Translations under genes and position numbers: made by a program
Notes under the pieces: generated by a model
What the model saw: only the letters and a program-made list of their open reading frames with translations
What the model was told of the DNA's origin: nothing
Database searches by the model: none
Source: Gnetum montanum
Lineage: Eukaryota > Streptophyta > Gnetopsida > Gnetales > Gnetaceae
Assembly (NCBI GenBank): GCA_015680685.1
Contig: MNCI01025132.1
Coordinates: forward strand, 371,568 to 401,262
DNA length: 29,695 nucleotides
Reading direction: 5' to 3'
Shown: positions 19,555-29,695 of the stretch, in pieces
Numbering within the stretch: the stretch's first letter is position 1
How the letters are laid out: every line of letters starts with the position of its first letter

Positions 19555-20514
19555 TGATGAATCATTAGTTGGCTAGAATATCTAATAAAAAGTTAACTTT
19601 TTGGTTGGCTCTGATATCTTAGCCTCGATAACAAGGTCCTAATAATTAGGCCTCATCAATTGGGCCCCGTCGACGAGACCTTGTTGATGAGGCCTCATCA
19701 ATGCATCATTTCACACATCGATAAGGTCCCATCGATGAAACATAGCAATAAAATCTATAAATGCATGCTCACAACCATGTTTATGCAATTTCCTTGGTCA
19801 ATACAGTAGCCAAACTCTTACAGTTTTATTCCATAATCTTAGGGAACAATCAGTGAGTGCTCGTAGTACGGATCTGAGTCAATTGTATAGCATCTTATTC
19901 AAGTGGCAATGTAGCTAGAGACATTACATGAATAGTAATAAGATCAAGATTAATTCTTATTCATTGTAGCACTATGACTTAAATTAAATTTACTTTTAAT
20001 GCAATTTATATTTCATGTACTTAGTTAATATTTATGTTTACATGCATGTTAATGAATTGGTGGAATGAGCACAACCAGTTTCAAGTGTAAACATGTATTC
20101 TTTTGGTAATCCTAGTAGTGTTATTGATTGGGTTGCCTAGTAGCATAGCACTTGGAAATCCTAGTAGTGGGTATGTGGGTTCAAGACGTGTACGGCAAGC
20201 TGGGAATGGAGACCCATCACCCATAGGCTAGCTTAGACTTTACTCTTCATTGTTAATTAGTTTAAACAAATGATTTCCTAATTATCTTTGGGAGTAGCAT
20301 AAGGCCGAAACAACATTAAGAATCATATGCCTCACTTTGGACTAAACCATACATGACAATGCTACCACTAGTCCAAGTGGAAAGACAGCAAACTGCAATC
20401 AAGGCGTAACGATCTAAATGCCACAACTAGTCCCATCCATGGAATTCAACTAGACCATGCGTGAGCACTTGTGATTTGTATGGTTGGGCATAAGGGGTAC
20501 CTTGCCACTCATCA
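19555..20514 (+). repeat. 3' LTR of element 2
   Basis: It starts TGATGAATCATTAG and ends CCACTCATCA. It has five clear 14-bp U3 units (19626-19695) against seven in the 5' LTR, a TATA box near 19756, and an R motif CTCTTACAGTTTTATT. About 0.3 kb (about 19884-20222) is missing from the 5' LTR. That stretch resembles LTR sequence elsewhere in the window (e.g. AACCCAACACTTGGCAACC-like words), so the 5' copy most likely suffered a deletion. Confidence 0.9.
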
Positions 20515-20519
20515 CTAAT
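20515..20519. repeat. Target-site duplication of element 2, right copy
   Basis: CTAAT directly follows the LTR end and matches 6837-6841. Confidence 0.9.
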
Positions 20520-20863
20520 GCTTACAATCAATAAGATAGTATACTCTATGGTGCATTGTACATACATAGTTTTTTAGGTTATGAGACCCCACTAAAAGAA
20601 AGAAATATGCATGCAACATACCGAGAGCTATAGCTTTGTATAAAATGATACTAATAACATATTTTTTAAAAAAATAACAAGAACATTTTATAATTTTTAA
20701 ATTTTTATTATTTGGTACATCTTGATAGAGTCTCCACATGTAATACATTCATTTTCAATATATAGTTGCTTCAATATAAAGCCACGTTGTATAACAAGAA
20801 ATGCATGTAGAAACAAAGGAGAGGGAATTACTCTTAGTCCTTCCCACAATGCGTATTGACTAG
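20520..20863. other. AT-rich unassigned DNA
   Basis: No gene or repeat similarity was seen. It continues the DNA left of element 2 (up to 6841), which element 2 interrupted. Confidence 0.5.
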
Positions 20864-21731
20864 TGATAAATCATGTTTTTCATACACTTTGACATTGAAG
20901 TGGTAGCGATATCTAGTACACGATATCGGATACGCGATATCATGGCCCAAGATGCGATATCGTACATTCAATATCATAGGGTTACTCCTGGGTCTATAAA
21001 TACAGTGCCCGAGCACATGATCGAGGGTAGTTTTTGGTAGTCAAGTAGCAAAACTTTTGTAGTTTGTCCATTTAAGAGTTAGAATATTTTCCAAGTGCCC
21101 GCAGTAGGAGGTCTAAGTGTGAATGGATCTTTATTCAAGCATTGATGTACCTGAACACACCATTGTATTTGCAATAAAGATGAACTCTTTGATTCACCTT
21201 GCAGCACTTGATAATTTCTTTCTTATGCATTTATATATTGTGATTTTATGCAATTTACATTAATGTTGTTCATGCAACAATTAACTTTGATTAATCAAGC
21301 AACTCATTAAAATACACAAGCACAACCCCTTTGAACATACATGTGACACTTGGTAGCTCAAAAACTGTTAGCGTTTAACAACCCAACAATGTTTACACAA
21401 ACTTCAGGATGTGTCTGGGAAGTGGGAATGGTTACTTGTGTTAGGCTAGATTAGATCATAGTTTTCTTAACAACTTAAACACTCTCACTTTCATTCTTGT
21501 TTTAGGCGAGTAAATTGATAAAACACAAAATAATAAAAATACTACGCCTCAGTCACACTTAACCATAAAATTGCATTCCACAAGTGGGACTAGGAAGACA
21601 ATGCATTGACAATATGCACATACTATTTAGCTCTAGCATACTTGGTAATCAAAGTCTACGAAATTCGACCAGATCACACGTGAACGCCTGTGATTTATAT
21701 GATTGGGCATAGGATACCTTGTCGCCCATCA
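20864..21731 (+). repeat. 5' LTR of element C
   Basis: The right edge is firm: it ends CGCCCATCA at 21731 next to the primer-binding site. The left edge is a guess at TGATAAATCA because the 3' LTR is not in the window. U3 holds GCGATATC-type palindromes (20906-20985). A TATA box TCTATAAATA is at about 20992, and AATAAAGATGAAC near 21174 after TGTACCTGAAC is the polyadenylation signal. Confidence 0.75.
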
Positions 21732-21750
21732 TTGGTGCTATTGCTAAGGA
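21732..21750 (+). other. Primer-binding site of element C (tRNA-Asp)
   Basis: TTGGTGCTATTGCTAAGGA abuts the LTR end and matches the tRNA-Asp complement apart from C/T and G/A changes. Confidence 0.85.
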
Positions 21751-21914
21751 ATTTAGTTCTACGTGTGCTATCTAAACTGGGTGAAACTTAGTAACCTCGT
21801 TGTTTGAACCATAAGAGTCAAATATTACAAAAAGAAAATTATAATTATAATTAAATTAAACCTTAATTGCACACTGCCTATAAGTTCATTAACAAAAAAA
21901 GTCTTGTTCTCACA

Positions 21915-24240
21915 GGAGCCCATCTCCACTCGGGGAGGACCATGTGCCTCAGCAATACTGAGTGGTATATGCTCATCCTGATGAGTATGTGCCCGACTTC
22001 ACCTTCATCTTGCATCAAGATGAACTACTATGGTGGTGTAACATGGAAGGCAACATTGTGTCGCCAACTAATCGATTTGTTCCAACAATGCTCCAGCTAA
22101 TGCTCACATGACACGGGCTTCAACATCTTCACTGAGAGTATGAGATGTGAGATCCCAATTCAATGGATTATCATCCCACTAAAGCACAAAGGTTAAGGGA
22201 TCGTCAGCTAGAGCATCAACACAAGCTTGTGAAGGACAAGAAAACAAACACTTTTGCACCTCTGCTTGGCCCATTGGATGGAGGCAACCACTTCTTTAGT
22301 GATTTTCCTCTCTTTGACTTTGTTATGGGGGCCTTCAACTAGAATGTGCAATCCAAAATTCATAATCCAAGTTTTGGTTAAAATAGATCCAATGACAAAA
22401 ATGGATCTGGAGAGGCAAATCAGGATAAGGGGGGAAAAGGAGGTCACGATTGAGATTGTGGTCACAAGCATCGAAGGAAGGGTGATAGGCATTAGCGTGA
22501 AGTAAGTTCTCCTTCTCCTTCCCCTTCATCATTTTCTTCTTCTTCTTCATCTAGCTCAGATCATGGCTACAAAAGGAATAACCATGATGGAGGTGTTCAA
22601 CGGGACCAGAACAATAGAAGGAATCGTCAAGACAATCACGATCAAAGGTGTGGACAATCCAAAGAGACCCATCATCAAGAAAGAAGGGCTAATAGAGAAC
22701 ATCATAGGCACCATCACCATGGCCTTAATGAACCTCTACTTGCCATTCAAGGCATGTTGAATATTGTAGAGGCTATGAGGATTTCAACAAGGCATGCAAA
22801 GGATAGCAGAATAAAGAGGCTGGACATGAACAACATCCGTTGGTTTGAGGGAGGATAGGATGTTGATCTACAAAATCATCTCCAGGCCTTCCAAGATCCA
22901 TATGCCTTCCAAAATATTGAAAACAACTGGTAGAAGCTAAAATTATTTCCAAGGACACTTATAAAGGAAACAAAAAATTGGTACTAATCCTTGGAACTAG
23001 GATCAATTAGGTGGTGGAGTACAATGTTGGAATTGTTCAATGACAAATATCAAATGTACTCCAGAGTATCCAATCTAAGGAAGCAAATCCAAGGGTAGAA
23101 ATAAGAAAACCATGAGCCCTTGAATGCTGCTATTGGCCGATACTATTCTCTACTGCATAGGTGTCCTAGCCATGAATACTCTCAATTTGATCAACTTCGC
23201 CATATCATAGATGAGTTGTGGTCTAAAACAAGGAAAACCCTTGGCATCTATGCTCAAGGGAGATTGAGGAAGTTAAGTGCTCATTGGATCCAAAAATTAA
23301 TTAAGCAGGTAGCCAAGGATGAGGGAAAATTGAGAAAGCGAGAAAGTATAGAGGAATACAACAGGGACCCTTCTATCCACAAAAGAGGGGTTCGATTTTG
23401 TGATAGTGAGGATGAGTTAACTAGAGATGAGTGGCTAATCAAAAAACCTTACCACTCCAGAAATTGCAATCTGAAATCATGGCTAAGGTTGATCAATTAT
23501 GGGACTCCATAGACAATATATTTCAAGTTGTCTTAAAAATTACTGAAGAGTCCAAGGAGCAAAGTGGTGAGTGTGAGCATCAGAGACATAAGGAAGTTGA
23601 ACGTGCTATATCTAAGGGTAAGGGTAAAATGGTTATGATAGAGATGGTTATGGATAGTGACTCTAATGATGATGGTGGGTATGAACATCCCAAGGGAATT
23701 TGCCCAATTGTGTCGCACTTGCAGGAATTTGGGGTGTATGCCTTACATCCACAACTTGCACAAAGGCAAACACTTGAAAGATTGCCTTATCCACAAGGTA
23801 ACACTTGACATTTCCACCAACCATAGTAGTACTATCCAAGGGGAACTCCATCGCAACCCTATGAATTATACCAGCAGTGGCAGCAACCACAATCATGGGC
23901 ATTGCCACCTCCAAGACAGTATTACCCTTACGAGCAACCAGATTCATATGGTTACTATGTTCACAACCTTCATCTCCATGAGACTTCTCTGGTCATGTTG
24001 CTGCTTACCAACCTCACCACTACCCTCCTGAAGTATACCAAGTGCCCTATCCAAGGAGGGATGCCACCTACTATCCTCATGCACCACCTATCCCTACACC
24101 TACTCCTCCATTTCTTGCACAGCTACCACCTGCTCCATCCATGTAGGGTGAATTGCCTACCCAACCACAACAAAGAAACGCTACGAGGGTAGTTAATGTG
24201 CAACCGATTAATCCACCAAGTGGGTCAAAACCATGAACAA
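21915..24240 (+). pseudogene. Gag of element C
   Basis: The start codon is not identifiable. From about 21947 the frame reads VVYAHPDEYVPDFTF...HQDE, matching the N-terminal block of the element 1 Gag. There follow a YHPTKAQ block, a Ser run (22500-22560), a basic Arg/His/Asn tract ending HHRHHHHG (about 22575-22725), and the core RLDMNNIRWFEGG, LKLFPRTL and WWSTMLELFNDKYQ. Then comes an open stretch (23120-23440) with LLHRC. A frameshift near 23440 leads to a second open stretch with a knuckle remnant, YEHPKGIC, that has lost both N-terminal Cys residues. A further frameshift near 23975 occurs in the Pro/Tyr-rich tail. Confidence 0.8.
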
Positions 24241-24382
24241 AGAAAAGACACTTTTTTGACCTCACAATCCACCAAAGCCCTTAGATACATTAGTGGTTGG
24301 TAACCCTATTCCTCCACCTTCCTCTATTTCATATTTATCTAAGTTCCCTTCAAATTAAAATCCCTCTCGAATCCATATTGTA

Positions 24383-24877
24383 ATGTTAACCCATGTTGTA
24401 TCTAATTGGATTCAAGCTAGTAACCTTCCCAAGAAGTTAGCTGATCCTAAGAGTCCCCTAGTATATTTGCAAAGTGTTGGGAATAAGCCTTGTAAAGCTC
24501 TTCTTAACTCTAGTTCTAGTCTTAATCTGATCTTGCATGAGATGTACATAATATGGAACCTTCCTCCCTTGAAGAAGAGCAACATCTAATTGGAATTGGT
24601 GGACTAGTCCATCATTGTTCCATTAGGAATGGTAGAGGACATAGTAACCACCATTTGTGGGTGGTCATATCCTGCCAACTTCCTAGTAAACAAGGTGGAG
24701 AATTGCAACTGGAAATTCCCAATTATTATGGGAAGGATGTGGTTAAGCACCGTTGATACCAAAATGGGCATTAGAGATCTTTCCTTGGAGATATCTACAG
24801 AAAATAAATTTGGAAAGATCGAGAAGAAGAGGGTTCCATGTATCATGTACAATGATTTAGGGTGCCATTATGTGTAG
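24383..24877 (+). pseudogene. Aspartic protease of element C
   Basis: One frame with two stops (near 24588 and 24612) covers WIQASNLPKKLADPKSPLV, ALLNSSSSLNLIL, VPLGMVEDIVTTICGW and WLSTVDTKMGIRDLSLEIS. It aligns with the element 1 protease throughout. The active-site Asp position is Asn (codon 24506-24508), the same change as in element 1, and the following Gly is also lost. It is followed by a linker (YIVATKQEGTQWL, about 24959-24997) leading to RT. Confidence 0.75.
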
Positions 24878-25106
24878 AAGTTATGGTCAATGAAGTGAAC
24901 ATCTATCTCTACATGCAAGCAGTGTGCACTAGAAGCTAAAATCCAAAGATGTCTATACATAGTAGCCACAAAACAAGAAGGCACCCAGTGGCTGATAGTT
25001 GATTCTAGCAGTAGTACATTATGCATGGAACCTACTTAGGGCCTAACATACAAATATGTTGCAAGTATGAATGAACTCAAGCAAGTTCATTACTAGCTCT
25101 CTGAAG

Positions 25107-26194
25107 GAGTAAATGATGATATCAATTGGGAAGAGTTGGAGATTCTTGATAATCTTAAGACACTATCGGCTGGAATGGAGTATGTGTTCTTGAAAAATGG
25201 AAGGTCGATCATCATTAATGCCAAGCTTGTTGTAGAATAAAAGAAAATGTTGATGAAGGCTATGGAAAAATGGTCAACAACCTTTGGCTGGTCATATTCC
25301 AAGCTCACTGGTATAGATCTAAGAATATGCCAGCATCGGATATACACTGACCTCACAGTTAAGCTGAAACAATAGTTGTAATGACATTTAAATTAAAGTA
25401 GATTGTCAAAGAGAAGATTGAACAACTCCTTCAAGTGGGATTCATCTACCCTATCATAGATAGTGAGTGGGCCAGTCCACTCGTGATTGTGCCCAAGAAA
25501 GAAGGTAAATGGAAAGTGTGCATCAACTTCCAGCTGCTCAACATAGCAACTTTCAAAGATCATTTTCCGTTGCCTTTTGTTGACCAAGTGCTGGACACCA
25601 TTTCTAGGTACAACTATTAAAGCTTTCTGGACGATTATAGTGGTTATAACCAAATTTAGATTACACCAAAGGACTAGGCAAAGACAACTATCACAATTCC
25701 TTAGGGGACTTTTACTTACCGTTAGATGCCATTTGGTCTATGTAATGCCCCAACCACATTTTAACGATTGGTCCTTACCATTTTCCAACAACAAATCGGT
25801 GACAAGGTATAAGTCTTCATGAATAATTTTTCTACCTATGGAGCTACGTTCGAGCAAGTCCTGGACCATCTTGAGTAGGTGTTGAAGAGATGTGTACAAA
25901 CAAACCTCTCGCTTAATTGGCAAAAGAGCCATCTTATGATCCAGGAAAGCAGAAGTCTTGGGGCACCGTATCTCAAAAGTAGCAATCGAGGTGGACCTTC
26001 AAAAAATAAGGGTCATCCAAGGAATAACCTGTCAACCTGAGACAATTGAAGAAGTGTGGTCATTCCTTGGTCATATTGGGCACTTCATGAAGAATTTTTT
26101 CAAAATCACCAAGCTATTGGTGGAATTGACAAAGAAGGATGCATCGTTCGTTTGGACCCCTGCATGTGAAATAGCATTTCAACAACTAAAGTAA
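25107..26194 (+). pseudogene. Reverse transcriptase of element C
   Basis: In order: the pre-RT block MEKWSTTFGWSYSKLTGIDL, VGFIYPI..SEWASPLVIVPKK, the substrate-binding block WKVCINFQLLN..FKDHFPLPF, FLDDYSGYNQI (after a stop near 25618), MPFGLCNAPTTF in a shifted frame, the position of the (Y/F)xDD box, and the thumb GHRISKVAIEVD..SFLGHIGHF. The catalytic box reads FMNN (25816-25827): both Asp are Asn. Frames change more than once between 25620 and 25960. The enzyme would copy element RNA to DNA in the particle; this copy cannot. Confidence 0.85.
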
Positions 26195-26545
26195 ATGGAT
26201 GATAAAAAATGTCCATATTACATTCATTGCACTAGCTGAAGTATTACAAGTGCACAACTAAATTACACCACCACAAAAAAGGAGTTGATGGCAGTGGTGT
26301 TTGCATTAGAAAAGTTTTGGCACTATGTGATTGGCTATAAAGTGTTCATGCACAAAAATCATAGCACCATCCAATTTTTAATGAATAAACCAACGGTGGA
26401 CCCCTGTGTCATACGGTGGCTCATGATTTTGCAAGAGTTAAAGCTCATGATGGTAAATCGAAAAAATATGAAAAATGTCATTGATGATCACTTATCATGG
26501 CTAAGATGGGACAATAAGAAAAAAGAGAGCCCCTTATCTAATTAG
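26195..26545 (+). pseudogene. RNase H of element C, N-terminal deletion
   Basis: The C-terminal half is clear: AQLNYTTTKKELMAVVFALE, a KNH motif where Gypsy RNase H has a catalytic TDH-type motif (Asn at 26357-26359), IRWLMILQEL and a DHLSWL end. Only about 30 codons separate the RT end from AQLNY. Gypsy elements usually have several tens of residues more here, including the CDAS-type catalytic Asp motif, so an internal deletion is inferred. RNase H would degrade the RNA strand during reverse transcription. Confidence 0.75.
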
Positions 26546-26619
26546 TTCCCTAGCAAATATCTCCTTGTAGGGGCTATCAATGCACAAATGCCTAATAAAC
26601 CAAAATAGTACGACACCAT

Positions 26620-27882
26620 CCTCACTTATCTACTAAAGCAAGAACTACCGCAAGGGCTGGACACCAGGAAGAAACAACAGTTTCTTCACCAGGTCAAGCA
26701 TTTTATGAAAATTAATGGGAACCTTTACAAAGTGTGTCTTAATGGCCTAGTATGCTGGTGTGTCCCTAACACAAATCAACTGTGTGTTCTCCATGATTCT
26801 CACAAAGGCCCTTATGGAGGCCATTATGCTAGGAGAAACATGGCCATAAAAATCCTCATGGCAGAATATTACTAGCCAACAATCTTCAAAAATGCACACC
26901 AATTCGTCTATGCTTGTGATCATTGTCAGAGGGATGGTGGAATGACAGCTCAAATGGAGGGGCCACAGCAATGAATTCAACCTCTTAAGCCATTCGATAT
27001 TTGGGGCATTAACTTTATGGATCCCATCGCACCTTTATCAAATAGAAAGACATAGTTGTAGTTGACTATTGCACCAAGTGGGCAGAAGTAACAATCGTCA
27101 TCGATTGTACATCCACCACTGCTACTCGATTTGTACAACAAAATATCATAAATAGGTTTGGTGTGCCTAGTGCGTTAATTTCTGATAATGAAACTCATTT
27201 TATAGGTGCCACTTTTCGAAAACTTATGCAATGCTTGGGGTTGAGCACAAACTAACAACACCATATCACCCTCAAGCCAGTGGTCAAGCTGAGGTCACTA
27301 ATCAGGAGATTATGAAAATCTAGCATGCACCATTAGCAAATACCAAAGGGACTAGGGCACTAAATTAAATGATGCCCTTTAGGCCTATCACCCCACATGG
27401 AAGTTTCCCATAGGTTATTCTCCCTATGAGCTCATGTACGGAAAACTACCAACACTACCCATCCTATCTAAGCTCCATACACTCTCTACGACCTATGACC
27501 TTGACCTAAATCTAAGTCTAGCATAGAAAGAATGATTAATGAACCTCAACTTGCTAGATGAAAATTGATTAATGGCCCTATCATCTAACAAAATTCATAA
27601 GGCATTCAACAAGAAATGCCATGACCTCAAAATAAGAAAAGTTAAGTTTCAACCAAGCGACAAGGTCCTCTATTGGAATCCTGCACATGTAGCCCAACGA
27701 ACTAAATTCCAAATGTTGTGGAAAGGACCTTACATTATTAATGAGAATTTTCCATCTGGGGCCATTATTATCTATAAACCTAATAGCCTAGACAAAAAAT
27801 AATTAGTCAACATCCAACAAGTGAAACATTTCCATGAGCCCAAGCCAACCAACTTAATAGGCACCTCAATAGATGGATAACC
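26620..27882 (+). pseudogene. Integrase of element C
   Basis: A zinc-binding HHCC domain is visible (HKGPYGGHYARRN ... CDHCQRDGG, about 26800-26940). The core follows: WGINFMDP at about 27002-27025 with the first catalytic Asp changed to Asn (27011-27013), the second Asp kept in ISDNETHF (about 27178-27201), and the Glu kept in GQAEVTNQE (about 27283-27309). Frameshifts occur near 27048 and 27237. The C-terminal part (27572-27802 open) has KAFNKKCHDLKIRKVKFQPS and WKGPYII, as in element B. There is no chromodomain, as expected outside the chromovirus branch. Integrase would insert the DNA copy into the genome. Confidence 0.85.
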
Positions 27883-29480
27883 ACACTCAATCTTTCAGAT
27901 CTCCTACTTCCAATTTAGTCATGGAGGAGGTGGCCACCCATACTAACACTTTGTGCAACTCCTTAGTCTTTTAACTTTTTTGTTTTAGACATTTTTGGTT
28001 TTACAACTTTTTGTTTTTGTATTCTTTGTTTTACATCTTTTTGTTTTTCAGGTTATTGATCTTTTCTAAGTTTTTATTTTATACCATCATTAATATATTC
28101 AATATTTATTACCTACTCTTTTACTTTCTTTTATGTTTTCTTGTGTTTGATGTGTTTCTCTACTCTTTTTCTTAATAAGGTCTTAGGCATAATGGTAATG
28201 AGCCACTCGATGATGGTATGTTTCATTTGTAATTTGATTGTTGATTTCTGGTTTCTGACTTTGAATATCATTACTAACAACTAGAACATGGTTTCTTTTT
28301 ATGTAACAAGTAGTGAGTCCACATCGTTCACCCATCCACATCTCTATGGTTTTCCTTATTTTGAAAATGTGCACTCTTTTTCATTAATGCAACTTTAATG
28401 AATTGGTAACTTGTGTAGTTTTCATAATTGGAAAAGAATCAATGGTTTGGATAGGGTGTGGCTTCAAAGGGATGTGGTCTTCTTCATGCTTTTCTTTCTT
28501 TCTATGTGCAGGTGTGTTCTCGTGAGCTTCTTACCATTCTGTGTTATTCCACAACAAGAAGTCAAATAAGTCCTTGCATAGTGTGGTCCTCATAAAAAAA
28601 ACATGAGGATTCAAAGCACACCCCTTAGATAAAATAAATGTGAAAGCACATGGGTCTTTGCATAGTGTGGTTCCCATTAAAAAAATACAGGAATTCAAAG
28701 CACATCCCTTAGACCAAATAAAATGGATATAAGCACTAGTTATGGGACTTGTCTTGTCTCCTCTAACTAAGGTCCTTTTTCACTTCCTACTTTTTCTCTA
28801 ATTTGGAATAATAGTTGTTTTGTGGGAGCATTCTTGTGTCTCAAGGGATGGACTAGTCTTAGAATGTTAATGCGAAGTCACTAAAAGTGGTTGGTTTTGG
28901 TCTGGACTAAGGATGGATCCTACCAAGTCATTTAATTGCAAACTCCACAAGGGACTTCATGTGACCATAATTAGGAACTCTATTCCATTCTCTTTGTCAT
29001 CCATCTATGCTTTTTTGCCTCATCTCACTACCAATTTCATGTTTTTGATTCAATGTTCTAGTTTGATATGTCGGGTTTCTCAATCAGTTACTTTTGGACT
29101 TTTGTACTTAACTCTCTGTAACCATTAATTATCCATGAAGCTCACAGACTCCTTGGCTTGAAGTTATGCAAGGGCATAAAAGGTTTATGCCTACTTTGGG
29201 GAGGACACACTTGCATATCTTTTGGTTTGGTTTGGTTAAGCTCTTTACCCTTAGACATTGTTATAATCAAATTCTTTTTATTTGTCCCATCCATGCCATC
29301 CAATTATATGCATCTTCATAACTATTTTTAGTGAATTTATTTTTCTTATTATTGTGAATTTTTATACCCTCTTTCTAGTATTCCTTATGTTAAGCTTTTT
29401 CTGAATTTTATGGATTGCTTCTCTTACTTAACCCATTCGTCAGTATTCCCACTAACACTATCAAGTAAGCAATCTAACAC
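27883..29480 (+). other. 3' untranslated region of element C
   Basis: No credible gene. T-rich start (27960-28170), then shared blocks in the same order as elements 1 and 2: GGGTGTGGCTTCAAAGGGA (about 28456-28474), hairpin I (28587-28609) with ATTCAAAGCACACCCC, a second diverged copy of that block (about 28654-28712), CAAGCACTAGTTATGGG, CCTCTAACTAAGG and hairpin II (29163-29219). Element D interrupts it before the polypurine tract. Confidence 0.7.
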
Positions 29481-29695
29481 TGATGAGTGGTGAGGTACCC
29501 CTACACTCAACCATACGAAATGAGCGTCGCACGCGCGATCCGGTCGAACTCCGCAGATGGACTAGTTGTGGCACCTAGATAGTTAGCCTTAGGTCGCAGT
29601 TCGCTGTCTTCCCATCTAGACTAGTTTTGCATATGTCACGTATGGTTTAGTCTAGATGAGGTGTATGATGTGTTCTAATCTAATGCTACTCCTGA
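29481..29695 (-). repeat. Element D: edge of an inserted minus-strand LTR
   Basis: It starts TGATGAGTGGTGAGGTACCCC, the reverse of the shared LTR end, and is closest to the U5 of element 2: on the minus strand CTAGACTAAACCATACGTGACA and GGGAAGACAGCGAACTGCGA match it. No primer-binding site lies to its left, so the LTR is either the 3' LTR of an element extending right or a solo LTR. The left target duplication would be AACAC (29476-29480). It keeps many more CpG pairs than the other LTRs. Confidence 0.8.

Larger units (their letters stand above)
6842..20514 (+). mobile_element. Element 2: complete pol-less Athila-like element, split by element 1
   Basis: Both LTRs (6842-7488 and 19555-20514), matching 5-bp duplications CTAAT, a tRNA-Asp primer-binding site and a gag remnant are present. 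Without the nested element 1 and one copy of its duplication it is about 6.7 kb. Interior order: primer-binding site, gag, a short non-gag coding remnant, then about 2.1 kb of 3' untranslated region. No RT, RNase H or integrase motif was found, and protease is missing. It is therefore a gag-only, non-autonomous element of the kind described in plants as TR-GAG or LARD-like. Its LTRs differ visibly more from each other than those of element 1, which agrees with it being the older, host element. Confidence 0.9.
20864..29695 (+). mobile_element. Element C: Athila-like Ty3/Gypsy element with full gag-pol remnant
   Basis: The order is 5' LTR (left edge uncertain), tRNA-Asp primer-binding site, gag, protease, RT, RNase H, integrase, 3' untranslated region. 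Its 3' LTR lies beyond the window. Domain order PR-RT-RH-INT defines Ty3/Gypsy; the KDHFPLPF block and the primer type point to the Athila lineage. No env-position ORF is seen between integrase and 29480. Many stops, at least five frameshifts and a deletion in RNase H show that it is dead. Element D is inserted at 29481. Confidence 0.88.

Noticed and set aside
22208-22550. Minus-strand frames including a Lys/Met-rich one
   Set aside because: They are antisense to the gag of element C, opposite the Ser run.
28913-29128. Plus-strand 71-codon frame near the end of element C as a small envelope-like gene
   Set aside because: It is short, lies among shared non-coding blocks and has no counterpart in elements 1 or 2.

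Overview
The window is non-genic nuclear DNA of a seed plant, filled almost end to end by old, nested Ty3/Gypsy LTR retrotransposons. The species cannot be told from the sequence. Evidence for the class: Gag, protease, reverse transcriptase, RNase H and integrase remnants in Gypsy order; an RT block of the Athila type (KDHFPLPF); three primer-binding sites matching the 3' end of tRNA-Asp; and LTRs that start TGATG and end CATCA. I found no host gene, rRNA, CRISPR array or bacterial feature. All coding regions are broken by stop codons, so they are entered as pseudogenes.

Layout. (A) 1-4263, plus strand: right part of an element with one long broken ORF (262-3210, resembling the env-position 'plant transposon protein' ORF of Athila-type elements), a polypurine tract and a complete 3' LTR (3364-4263). 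(B) 4264-5519, minus strand: remnant of another element, with a truncated 5' LTR fused by internal deletion to the end of integrase plus part of the 3' untranslated region; A is inserted in it. 5520-6841 is AT-rich unassigned DNA. (Element 2) 6842-20514, plus strand: complete, flanked by CTAAT target duplications, with gag but no pol. (Element 1) 8488-15470, minus strand: complete, flanked by GCAAG duplications, inserted inside the gag of element 2, with gag and protease but no RT, RNase H or integrase. 20515-20863 is unassigned DNA. (C) about 20864 to the window end, plus strand: the only copy with gag, protease, RT, RNase H and integrase, all degenerate. (D) 29481-29695, minus strand: the edge of another LTR inserted in the 3' untranslated region of C.

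How the parts relate. C shows the autonomous layout. Elements 1 and 2 look like shortened derivatives that depended on a C-like partner for RT and integrase. They lost pol but kept a long 3' untranslated region of about 2 kb. Elements 1, 2 and C share several blocks in that region, two of which form inverted repeats with paired changes between copies. A third small hairpin (loop AGGA) sits about 20 bases before the 3' LTR of A, 1 and 2. These are the strongest candidates for undescribed cis-acting RNA structure. The U3 ends of A and 2 carry a 14-bp periodic array; those of 1 and C carry GCGATAT palindromes instead.

Relative ages inferred from nesting and decay: B, then A; element 2, then element 1; C, then D. 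All comparisons were made by eye, without alignment software.
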